A DNA stretch of 5,494 nt from Deltaproteobacteria bacterium. Lineage in GTDB: Bacteria > Bdellovibrionota > O2-12-FULL-43-9 > JACQJE01. The position numbers and the translations under genes are program-made. The stretch lies in the NCBI GenBank assembly GCA_016205125.1, contig JACQJE010000040.1, forward strand, positions 1 through 5,494. The letters are read 5' to 3'. How positions within the stretch are numbered: position 1 is the stretch's first letter; every line of letters starts with the position of its first letter. The notes beneath the pieces are model-generated. The model was not told the DNA's origin. It saw only the letters and a program-made list of their open reading frames with translations, and ran no database searches. Of this stretch, positions 1 to 5,494 are shown piece by piece.

Positions 1-12
1 ATACGGGAGAGG

Positions 13-136
13 GTAGCTTCTCAATAAGTGGAGGTACTGTCATCCTGAGCGAAGCGAAGGATCTAGATTCTTCGGGCACTTCGTGCCCTCAGAATGACAG
101 GGGTCGCGCTTTTGCCTCAAGTTATTGAGAAGTTAC
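13..136. repeat. Nested inverted-repeat (MITE-like) element
   Basis: Three sets of complementary arms are nested. The outer arms, 13-29 and 120-136, match at 15 of 17 positions and share the core CTTCTCAATAA. The middle arms, 37-50 and 87-100, match at 12 of 14 positions (CTGTCATCCTGAG against its near complement). The inner hairpin GGGCAC-TTC-GTGCCC at 74-88 is perfect. Between them, 56-73 is itself near-palindromic around ATCTAGAT. The middle part, with the phrase CCTGAGCGAAGCGAAGGATCT, is a dispersed repeat I recall from many unrelated environmental bacteria; this was not searched. The outer arms may be true termini, or an older palindrome into which the middle unit inserted. No clear target-site duplication is visible and there is no transposase, so any mobility would have to be supplied in trans. 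It lies directly upstream of the membrane-protein gene and could fold in its leader. Confidence 0.7.
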
Positions 137-165
137 GTTCGCCAACTGAATCACGAGAAGGATTG

Positions 166-173
166 AAAGGAAG
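166..173 (+). promoter_or_regulatory. Shine-Dalgarno site setting the ATG 179 start
   Basis: AAAGGAAG ends five bases before ATG 179. That spacing favours ATG 179 over the in-frame TTG at 176, which would lie only two bases from the site. It is the clearest ribosome-binding site in the window. Confidence 0.6.
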
Positions 174-178
174 ATTTG

Positions 179-658
179 ATGACTCGCGCTCTAGGAGTAC
201 TGATTGTTCTTGCTTCATTTGCACTCATAGCCGTAATGGCAGGAACCGTCTTTCTCCACTTTGGAAAGATTTCAGTCGATCGTCACATCGTCCTCTCCCT
301 AATCTCTGTTCTTTTCTGTACTTTTGTTCACCTGATGATGATTTTTTATCTCCTCGGAATCGGCAATCAGATGAAACGCGCGATCGTTCAGGACGATCTG
401 CCCAAGAAAGAAGAGCGGTTCATCAGAATTTCATCCTTCCGAAAAAAGGTGATACCCGCCGCCTCTCTATCGGTTTTGCTCCTCATGCTCACGCTCTTTA
501 GCGGGGGTCACAGCGATGCCGCGCAACAAGCCCTCTGGCTTCACACCTCTCTCGCCATTGCGGCCTTTGCCGTCAACTTTGCAACTCTCTGGAGAGAATT
601 CTCGACATTGAGTGATTGCATCGAACTGATGTGGGAAATCGAGGAAGAGATTAGTTGA
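179..658 (+). CDS. Four-helix membrane protein of unknown function
   Basis: This 159-residue protein is not recognised. It has about four hydrophobic segments, near residues 4-26, 37-59, 92-108 and 117-137. A basic, charged loop (about 64-91, rich in Lys and Arg) separates the two helix pairs. The tail is short and acidic, with Glu-rich residues near the end. His51 sits in helix 2 and His122 in helix 4, and His111 lies between helices 3 and 4. That arrangement could suit a haem or metal site, as in small cytochrome-like four-helix proteins, but this is speculation. The start is ATG 179, chosen for its ribosome-binding site. The C-terminal end overlaps the end of the convergent DUF2203 gene by eight bases. 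No promoter was clear; the repeat element ends about 40 bases upstream. The hydrophobic composition and ribosome-binding site support a real gene rather than the overlapping frame that begins at 94. Confidence 0.75.
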   Translation: MTRALGVLIVLASFALIAVMAGTVFLHFGKISVDRHIVLSLISVLFCTFVHLMMIFYLLGIGNQMKRAIVQDDLPKKEERFIRISSFRKKVIPAASLSVLLLMLTLFSGGHSDAAQQALWLHTSLAIAAFAVNFATLWREFSTLSDCIELMWEIEEEIS

Positions 659-1049
659 TCTTCTGCCGGGTCGTAAAATCGCCCTCATACGTATGAACAT
701 GCTGAATGTGCGACTCGGGGTGTTTCCAGCAGTAGTACCCTTCACCATTGTCGAAATCGATCAGCCAGAGCCCTTTGGGGCGAGCCCCCAGCCGCTGGAC
801 CTTCTCCACCCATTTGTCGACAATGGCATTGAGCTCGTCATCGAGGTTCGCGCGCCGCTCATCCTCCTGAGACAGCGATTCGATCTGGAGGATTAATGAG
901 CCTGCCTGTTCAATCGCCTCAACGGTCATTTTTTTCACAGACGGGAGGACTCTGTTCGCCTCCTCGAAAGTAAAAAGCTTCTTTTTCTGATCAACCTCGA
1001 CAGGATCTCCCACTGATCCCCCCCCAAAAAACCTGCACGACTCCCTCAT
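651..1049 (-). CDS. DUF2203 family protein
   Basis: This small soluble protein of about 132 residues fits the DUF2203 pattern. It has an N-terminal LFTFEEANRVLPSV segment, a long charged helical middle, and a C-terminal block. That block reads GLWLIDFDN, then YYCWK, then the HVHTYEGDFTTRQ ending, which matches the family's 'GLVDFP...VYLCW...WH...GF.GR' layout. The function of the family is not known to me, so none is assigned. No signal peptide or membrane segment is seen. The start is uncertain. ATG 1049 gives 24 residues before the domain and has no ribosome-binding site. GTG 1013 gives 12 residues and lies four bases after an eight-G run that could bind the ribosome. The longer frame starting at TTG 1109 is unlikely because that codon lies in the apparent -35 box. 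The gene converges with the membrane-protein gene and overlaps it by eight bases. Confidence 0.85.
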   Translation of the reverse strand: MRESCRFFGGGSVGDPVEVDQKKKLFTFEEANRVLPSVKKMTVEAIEQAGSLILQIESLSQEDERRANLDDELNAIVDKWVEKVQRLGARPKGLWLIDFDNGEGYYCWKHPESHIQHVHTYEGDFTTRQKIN

Positions 1050-1080
1050 TTGGAAGACAATGCGCCCCTGAAACAGTCGC

Positions 1081-1109
1081 AGTTTAATGTCGATCACATC
1101 CTGGGTCAA
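1081..1109 (-). promoter_or_regulatory. Predicted sigma70-type promoter of the DUF2203 gene
   Basis: On the minus strand, TTGACC (1109-1104) is followed by a 17-base spacer and TAAACT (1086-1081). The -35 box is good and the -10 box is fair (4 of 6). Transcription would begin near 1074, leaving about 25 bases before ATG 1049 or about 60 before GTG 1013. It lies back to back with the nrdJ promoter, with 21 bases between the two -35 boxes. Confidence 0.45.
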
Positions 1110-1130
1110 GCGAAGGAGCAGAGTCTAACC

Positions 1131-1159
1131 TTGATCCCGCCTCGTGCTCGGCTTATAAT
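1131..1159 (+). promoter_or_regulatory. Predicted sigma70-type promoter of nrdJ
   Basis: TTGATC (1131-1136), a 17-base spacer and a perfect TATAAT (1154-1159) form a strong promoter. The expected transcription start is about 1166. That gives a leader of about 15 bases before ATG 1181 and makes the upstream in-frame GTG 1166 unlikely unless the message is leaderless. I saw no cobalamin riboswitch and no clear NrdR box here; the leader is too short to hold a riboswitch. Confidence 0.7.
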
Positions 1160-1180
1160 AAAACTGTGGCGGTGGAGCAA

Positions 1181-3091
1181 ATGGCAAGAGTCAAAAAAAG
1201 AGAGCTTCCAATCATTCAACGCAAAGCGGCCCTGTTAAGCGAAAATGCCAGGGTCGTACTCTTTCGCCGCTATTTGAAAAAGGACGAAAAAGGGAATGTC
1301 ATCGAAACTCCGGAGGAGATGTTCTGGAGAATTGCGGAGGCTGTTGCAGCTCCGGAAAAAAGATACGGCGTTTCTGATGAGGCGGTGCGCGCCATTGCGG
1401 AGAAGTATTATGATCTGATGGCCACTTCTGCCTTTCTCCCAAACTCCCCAACGCTCATGAACGCCGGTCGCGAGATGGGGATGCTGAGCGCCTGTTTTGT
1501 CCTCCCGGTAAAGGATAGTATCGAATCGATTTTCGATTCGGTTAAATATACCGCCCTGATTCAAAAAGCAGGGGGCGGTACCGGCTTTGATTTTTCCGAT
1601 CTCCGCCCCAAGGGGGATATTGTCAGGAGCAGTGGCGGCACGTCGCCAGGCCCCATCTGCTTCATGAGGGTCTTTTCCGACGTCTCAAAAGCGATTCAGC
1701 AGGGAGCGTTTCGGCGAGGTGCCAACATGGGAATGCTCAGCATCACCCATCCCGACATCCTCGATTTCATCAAAATGAAAGAAGATCTGAGCCAGATCAC
1801 AAACTTCAACATTTCAGTAAGCATTCCGGACGCATTCATGGAGACACTCAAGAGAGATCCAAATTGTCTCCATCGGGTGACCAACCCCCGAACAAAGGAA
1901 TCTTTTCCTCTGAAAAAACCGGATGGCACCTGTTTGAGTGTGGGAGAACTATTCAACCTGATTGTGGAGGAGGCTCATGCGACGGGTGAGCCGGGAGTGG
2001 TCTTCATCGACGCTATCAATCAAGGGAATCCGACACTCCACCTCGGTGAAATTCATGCGACAAATCCCTGCGGAGAACAGCCTCTCCTCCCCTTCGAGGC
2101 GTGCAACCTCGGGAGCATCAATCTGGAGAAATTTGTCATGAGAGAAGGAGAGAAGACTCGATTTGATTTTGCAAGCTTTGCCGAAACCGTTCGTCTTGCC
2201 GCGCAATTCCTCGATGACGTCGTCGATGCAACGAACTATCCCGTCCCGCAAATCCAAAATCTCTGTCTCGGAAACAGAAAAATCGGCTTGGGAATCATGG
2301 GATTTGCCAACGCGCTCTTCCGCCTGGCGATTCGATACGATTCTGAGGAAGCTGTTCAGTTTGGCGAGCAGGTCATGAAAACCCTCAACGACGAGGCGCA
2401 TCGAACCTCCGAGATCCTGGCCAGTCAGCGGGGGGTCTTCCCTAACTGGAAAGGGAGCAGTTGGGAAAAAGAGGGGCGCAAGATGAGAAATGCCTGCGTC
2501 ACGACCATCGCTCCAACCGGGACAATCAGCATCATCGCCAACTGCAGCAGCGGGATAGAGCCGCTCTTTGCTCTCGCCTTTTACCGATATGTTTTGGAAG
2601 GGGAACGCCTCCCTGAAGTGAATCCCACTTTCAAAGAGATCGCCATAGAGAGAGGTTTTTATTCAGACGAGCTGATTGAAAAGCTCGCGGAGGGAGGCTC
2701 CCTCTCCCGCCTTAAAGATAAAGGTCTGCCTGGAAAAATTCCGCAGGAGGTCAGACACGTCTTCGTCACGGCTCATGAAGTCACTCCAGAGTGGCACCTT
2801 CGGATGCAGGAGGCGTTTCAAAAGCATTGCGACTCGAGTATTTCAAAGACGATTAATTTTCCAAGAGATGCTTTAAAAGAAGATGTGGCAAAGATCTTTC
2901 GCATGGCCTACGAGCTCAAACTCAAAGGAGTGACGGTTTATCGCGACGGATCCCGCGCCCATCAGCCGATGGCTCTAGCCGGCCCAGAAAAGGGGGGCGC
3001 CTATTCGCTGAAATGCCCTGACTGCAACAGCGATCTCACCTTTGAAGAAGGGTGCATCACCTGCCACAGCTGTGCATTTACAGAATGCTAA
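1181..3091 (+). CDS. nrdJ: Adenosylcobalamin-dependent class II ribonucleotide reductase
   Basis: The enzyme reduces ribonucleotides, by family most likely diphosphates, to deoxyribonucleotides in the cytoplasm. It uses coenzyme B12 to make a thiyl radical. It is 636 residues from ATG 1181. In order it shows the N-terminal RYLKKDEKGNVIETPEEMF segment (about 30-48), NSPTLMNAG (88-96), the SAC redox cysteine (Cys105), GGGTGFDFSDLRPKGD (131-146), the RRGANMG block (178-184), and NPCGE (295-299) with the radical Cys297. Asn295 and Glu299 are the expected catalytic partners, and Cys308 in EACNLGSINL pairs with Cys105. APTGTIS (444-450) is the phosphate-binding loop, and KGVTVYRDGSR lies near 582-592. 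The C-terminus has six cysteines (612, 615, 625, 628, 631, 636) that by family re-reduce the active site. No N-terminal ATP-cone is visible. GGTGG at 1171-1175 is a plausible ribosome-binding site. The gene runs tail to tail into thyX, the next step toward dTTP. Confidence 0.96.
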   Translation: MARVKKRELPIIQRKAALLSENARVVLFRRYLKKDEKGNVIETPEEMFWRIAEAVAAPEKRYGVSDEAVRAIAEKYYDLMATSAFLPNSPTLMNAGREMGMLSACFVLPVKDSIESIFDSVKYTALIQKAGGGTGFDFSDLRPKGDIVRSSGGTSPGPICFMRVFSDVSKAIQQGAFRRGANMGMLSITHPDILDFIKMKEDLSQITNFNISVSIPDAFMETLKRDPNCLHRVTNPRTKESFPLKKPDGTCLSVGELFNLIVEEAHATGEPGVVFIDAINQGNPTLHLGEIHATNPCGEQPLLPFEACNLGSINLEKFVMREGEKTRFDFASFAETVRLAAQFLDDVVDATNYPVPQIQNLCLGNRKIGLGIMGFANALFRLAIRYDSEEAVQFGEQVMKTLNDEAHRTSEILASQRGVFPNWKGSSWEKEGRKMRNACVTTIAPTGTISIIANCSSGIEPLFALAFYRYVLEGERLPEVNPTFKEIAIERGFYSDELIEKLAEGGSLSRLKDKGLPGKIPQEVRHVFVTAHEVTPEWHLRMQEAFQKHCDSSISKTINFPRDALKEDVAKIFRMAYELKLKGVTVYRDGSRAHQPMALAGPEKGGAYSLKCPDCNSDLTFEEGCITCHSCAFTEC

Positions 3092-4647
3092 ATAATTCGG
3101 AGATAATCCTCAATAGCGTAATTCCAGACTGGAAGGCCGCAGAAACGCTCTTTTTCAGGACAGAAGGGTTTCTCCCCTGCCAGCTTTCGCACGTAGCAAG
3201 GAGCGCGCAGGTATTCCCCAAGCGCCGGGAAGAGAAGAGCCGCCTGAGAAAGCTCATCGACACTCGCCGCAAAGATCTCCTCCTGGGCATTGTAGCAGGT
3301 GCGGAGTTTCCATTTGTGATGAAGTCCAAGGAGATCCCCCGTTTCAATAAAGCGAACCGGAAAGGCATTTGGCAGGAGATATTGCGCCACCTCCCACTCG
3401 ACCCCCTCCTCGATCAATTGATTGATCCCTTTAAAAATCTCATTCATCTGCTCAGCATAAAAATCGGCCGCCTCGGGAACCGCGGCAATCAACTGAGGCA
3501 CAATATAATCCGGCTCTCCAGAATAGTGTGCCATGAGCAGCGGCCTTGCCGCAGGGGTGGCCCGGTGCCGCTGATCCTGAGAATCGGCAGTGTGACTCAG
3601 TTTCTTCTTAAATACGAAATGCACGAGATGAAGAGCCCGACCGAGCTTGCTCAGCGTTCCAGCGCCGAGGACATCCCCAAGAGAGGGGTTCTTCTTCGGA
3701 TTGAGAACCCTCTCGACCGCTTCGCTGTCACTGAGTGTCCCCTCCCCTCTCCCGAGGACGACACGAACCGCGTCACCAATCATGCGCTCAGGGTCGGGGG
3801 TATGACTCACCAGCTTTGAAATCCTCCCCTCCAGAGAGTGATCAAACTCTCTGATAAAAGTGCGACTCTCCTGCAAGTCGATCTTTTTGAAATAGAGAGA
3901 TTCGGCGTGTTCTTCAAAGAGGATGGGCTCTTCGAGATCCCGCGCAAACTCTGGATCTACTTTAAGGACCTCCCGGACCATCGCTTCCACCAGGAGGCGC
4001 TGCTCCAAAGGGGTGTCAAACTGCCGGCAGTATTTGTAATAGCGAATCAGCGTCAGGGCGCTAATGGTGTGATAGAGATAGGCAGACGTCGCAATAGGGA
4101 GGACGTAGCGCGCTACTTCATAGGCGCGCTTGCTGATGACGCTCTCCCAGCGCTTCTCGTCCCGCTCCCGGGCGGGAAAGATGCGGTAATACTCCCCCCT
4201 TGCTCTCGGAAGAATAAGCGCGATCAGTTTCTCATAAGCCGCCAGCTCAAGAGAAACGACGCGATCATACTGTTGGCGGGCTCTTTCTTTTAACGGGGGG
4301 ACAAAATAGCGCCCTCCCCTCACCTTTACATACCGCTGGCTCACCTGCTCCGAGTTGTAATAAGGGTGGCTGTGAAGAAACGACCAGATGCAGTGGCGCG
4401 ATACATCGGAAAGGGCAAAGACAAAATGGGCATGCTGTCGGGTCGTCAGATGCCCCGCTTCCCGCGTGCTTTCCGCAATGCGATTGCGCAAAGCAACCGA
4501 CTTTTCATCTGCAGAGACCTCTTCTGGCCAGATGATCCCTTTCGAAGAGTAGCAGGTCCGTGCCGACGCCACAGAGAGATCAAAAGGGGATGCAATCGCG
4601 CTGATCAGCTTTACTTTCGGTACAACAGGTAAGGCTCTCTCACTCAT
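3088..4647 (-). CDS. thyX: Flavin-dependent thymidylate synthase, tandem two-domain form
   Basis: ThyX methylates dUMP to dTMP using FAD, NADPH and methylene-tetrahydrofolate. This protein has 519 residues, about twice the usual 220-250, and contains two ThyX-like halves. The N-half (about 10-240) has HFVFALSDVSRH followed by an extended loop to NSEQVSQRY (98-106), a stretched form of the flavin motif RHRxxSxNExSxRY; Arg84, His85, Ser103, Arg105 and Tyr106 stand out. It also has an ARYVLP segment (179-184). The C-half (about 330-519) has SHTADSQDQRHR (351-362) and the LRTCYNAQEEIF segment (448-459), which resembles the family's substrate-binding R...AQ.EI helix. Cys484, Cys496 and Cys503 lie near the C-terminus. 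Chlamydial ThyX is similarly long, as I recall. ATG 4647 was chosen because the residues further upstream are promoter sequence and do not resemble the family. No ribosome-binding site precedes it. Its stop interlocks with that of nrdJ. Confidence 0.93.
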   Translation of the reverse strand: MSERALPVVPKVKLISAIASPFDLSVASARTCYSSKGIIWPEEVSADEKSVALRNRIAESTREAGHLTTRQHAHFVFALSDVSRHCIWSFLHSHPYYNSEQVSQRYVKVRGGRYFVPPLKERARQQYDRVVSLELAAYEKLIALILPRARGEYYRIFPARERDEKRWESVISKRAYEVARYVLPIATSAYLYHTISALTLIRYYKYCRQFDTPLEQRLLVEAMVREVLKVDPEFARDLEEPILFEEHAESLYFKKIDLQESRTFIREFDHSLEGRISKLVSHTPDPERMIGDAVRVVLGRGEGTLSDSEAVERVLNPKKNPSLGDVLGAGTLSKLGRALHLVHFVFKKKLSHTADSQDQRHRATPAARPLLMAHYSGEPDYIVPQLIAAVPEAADFYAEQMNEIFKGINQLIEEGVEWEVAQYLLPNAFPVRFIETGDLLGLHHKWKLRTCYNAQEEIFAASVDELSQAALLFPALGEYLRAPCYVRKLAGEKPFCPEKERFCGLPVWNYAIEDYLRII

Positions 4648-4657
4648 AATGAAGAAG

Positions 4658-4686
4658 ATTCTAGCGGGGCAACACCTTTCTTTCAA
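4658..4686 (-). promoter_or_regulatory. Predicted sigma70-type promoter of thyX with UP-like tract
   Basis: On the minus strand, TTGAAA (4686-4681), a 17-base spacer and TAGAAT (4663-4658) each match the consensus at five of six positions. An A/T-rich stretch (about 4691-4710) lies just upstream of the -35 box and could act as an UP element. Transcription should start near 4651, only about four bases before ATG 4647, so the message would be leaderless or nearly so. Confidence 0.6.
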
Positions 4687-4701
4687 CCGGAAAAATTTAA
4701 A

Positions 4702-4730
4702 TTGTAAAAAGAGGGCTCGTTTAGTAGCGT
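4702..4730 (+). promoter_or_regulatory. Weak candidate promoter of the six-helix membrane gene
   Basis: TTGTAA (4702-4707), a 17-base spacer and TAGCGT (4725-4730) form a poor match, with three of six positions in the -10 box. Its start point would fall within a few bases of ATG 4740. It is offered only because the gene is divergent from thyX and must have its own promoter in this 92-base gap. Confidence 0.2.
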
Positions 4731-4739
4731 ATTGATTAT

Positions 4740-5420
4740 ATGACTTCATTGACTCAGGTTCCTGTCGTGACAGCATTATCCAAAAAAGAGGCGGTCTTAA
4801 GAGAGCTCCGCGCCCATATCCCCTTTACCGCAAAGGCCTCGATCCTCGGTGTCGTCCTCGCCTATGCAGCAGATCATCTCACTCATCGTTTTAGCGCGAC
4901 CGAGTTGAGCGCCTCCATCTTTGACCTCGCGCACCCGCTCCACGTCCTCTTTTCCTGTTCGGTAAGCACCGGAATGCTTTACAAGTATTGGAAGGGGAAA
5001 CGTTCTCCTCTTTTAGCCATTTTTGCGGGGATGACCATTGCCGTTGTAATAGGGATTTTATCGGACAGTCTCTTCCCTTATCTCGGATCGCTCCCCTTTA
5101 AAAAAGAGACCTTCTTTTATATTGAACTCTTACATCAGCCGGCGCTGGTCTTAAGCGGCGCCGCAGGGGGCGCCCTCCTGGGGATTTTGCGCAGCAATAC
5201 GCGGTATCACCACTTCTTCCACGTCCTCATTTCGATGACCGCCTCGCTCTTCTATGTCCTGAGCTTCGGCTTCACACTGACGGGGTGGCTCCTCCCCTAT
5301 CTAGCGGCGGTGGTCTTCCTCGCCGTCATTGTCCCCTGCTGTGTCTCCGACATTGTTCTTCCAATCGCAGTCCTTGGAACGCACGACATCGAAGAAAACC
5401 ACCACTGTTGTAAGCATTAG
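4740..5420 (+). CDS. Six-helix His/Cys-rich membrane protein, possible metal handling
   Basis: This 226-residue integral membrane protein has hydrophobic segments near 27-45, 60-82, 90-113, 133-150, 157-180 and 184-206. Polar residues are spaced through it: DHLTH (45-49), DLAHPLHVLFS (62-72), LSDSLFPYLG (107-116), HHFFH (157-161) and CC with Asp204 (200-204). The C-terminus ends in GTHDI and then HHCCKH (221-226). The HPxHVLxS and LSDSxxPYLG strings resemble an uncharacterised bacterial membrane family I recall, which I could not verify. The histidines, acidic residues and terminal HHCCxH suggest binding or transport of a transition metal; this is inference. No signal peptide is apparent beyond the first helix. 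ATG 4740 has no ribosome-binding site, and the next candidate starts lie inside the protein. The gene is divergent from thyX and has no visible functional tie to it. Confidence 0.8.
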   Translation: MTSLTQVPVVTALSKKEAVLRELRAHIPFTAKASILGVVLAYAADHLTHRFSATELSASIFDLAHPLHVLFSCSVSTGMLYKYWKGKRSPLLAIFAGMTIAVVIGILSDSLFPYLGSLPFKKETFFYIELLHQPALVLSGAAGGALLGILRSNTRYHHFFHVLISMTASLFYVLSFGFTLTGWLLPYLAAVVFLAVIVPCCVSDIVLPIAVLGTHDIEENHHCCKH

Positions 5421-5494
5421 TGTCCATCTGAAAATTCCAATCTGTTGCGGCTTGCTGCAAGAGATGACAGCAGCGTTCTCAGTCGAAAAGAGGC
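5421..5494. other. Window-end segment with no assignable gene
   Basis: No terminator with a T-run is present. The 16-base hairpin at 5445-5460 (six pairs, one of them G-T, loop CTTG) is not followed by T residues. On the minus strand one frame is open from the window edge for 25 codons to TAA at 5419-5417, ending in the residues NRLEFSDGH. It would overlap the stop of the membrane-protein gene by two bases, in the style of the other convergent pairs here. Two plus-strand frames are open as well, one with an ATG at 5464, so the segment cannot be assigned from 74 bases. Confidence 0.3.

Noticed and set aside
94..501. Open frame of 135 codons on the plus strand
   Set aside because: It overlaps the membrane-protein gene in another frame, starts inside the repeat element, has a low-complexity Ser/Arg-rich product and no ribosome-binding site.
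1050..1180. Cobalamin riboswitch or NrdR box before nrdJ
   Set aside because: The predicted leader is about 15 bases and no B12-box or paired NrdR-like palindrome was seen.
1522..1540. Perfect 8-base inverted repeat CGAATCGA-TTT-TCGATTCG
   Set aside because: It lies inside nrdJ and encodes a segment typical of the family (ESIFDS), so the palindrome is probably a by-product of codon choice.
3052..3819. Open frame of 255 codons on the plus strand
   Set aside because: It lies opposite the conserved C-terminal half of thyX and overlaps the end of nrdJ; the translation resembles no protein family and reflects the codon bias of the real gene.
3838..4632. Two further plus-strand open frames (3838-4293 and 4366-4632)
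   Set aside because: Both lie wholly opposite thyX, whose translation is clearly conserved.
5445..5460. Rho-independent terminator after the last membrane gene
   Set aside because: The stem is only six pairs including a wobble and is followed by GAGATGACAG rather than a T-run.
1..5494. CRISPR array, tRNA or rRNA gene, transposase, toxin-antitoxin or defence module
   Set aside because: No spaced direct repeats, no tRNA-like or rRNA-like segment and no protein of those families were seen; nearly all of the window is accounted for by the five genes.

Overview
The window is from a bacterium of roughly balanced base composition. It carries five genes that strictly alternate in strand (+, -, +, -, +). 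The taxon cannot be fixed from the sequence. The double-length ThyX resembles, as far as I recall, the long form known from Chlamydiae and relatives, and the repeat at the left edge is of a kind seen in several environmental phyla. A PVC-type or other environmental bacterium is a weak guess only.

Layout: 13-136 holds a nested inverted-repeat, MITE-like element with no coding capacity. Next is a four-helix membrane protein of unknown function (179-658, +). It converges on and overlaps a DUF2203 protein (651 to about 1049, -). A back-to-back promoter region (about 1081-1159) separates DUF2203 from nrdJ, an adenosylcobalamin-dependent class II ribonucleotide reductase (1181-3091, +). The nrdJ stop codon interlocks with the stop of a tandem-domain flavin-dependent thymidylate synthase, thyX (3088-4647, -). 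A second divergent promoter region (4648-4739) leads to a six-helix, His/Cys-rich membrane protein (4740-5420, +). The last 74 bases have no assignable gene, although one minus-strand frame runs open from the edge to a stop that overlaps the last gene.

The core of the window is DNA-precursor synthesis. NrdJ reduces ribonucleotides with a B12-generated thiyl radical and does not need oxygen. ThyX makes dTMP from dUMP using FAD and NADPH. Together they supply deoxynucleotides without the oxygen-dependent class Ia reductase and without ThyA, which would suit a low-oxygen life (inference). The two membrane proteins and DUF2203 have no demonstrated link to this pathway. The points most worth checking are the split of ThyX motifs between the two halves of the fused protein, the repeat element, the G8/T6 tract at the DUF2203 start, the run of tail-to-tail overlaps, and the apparent near-leaderless start of thyX.
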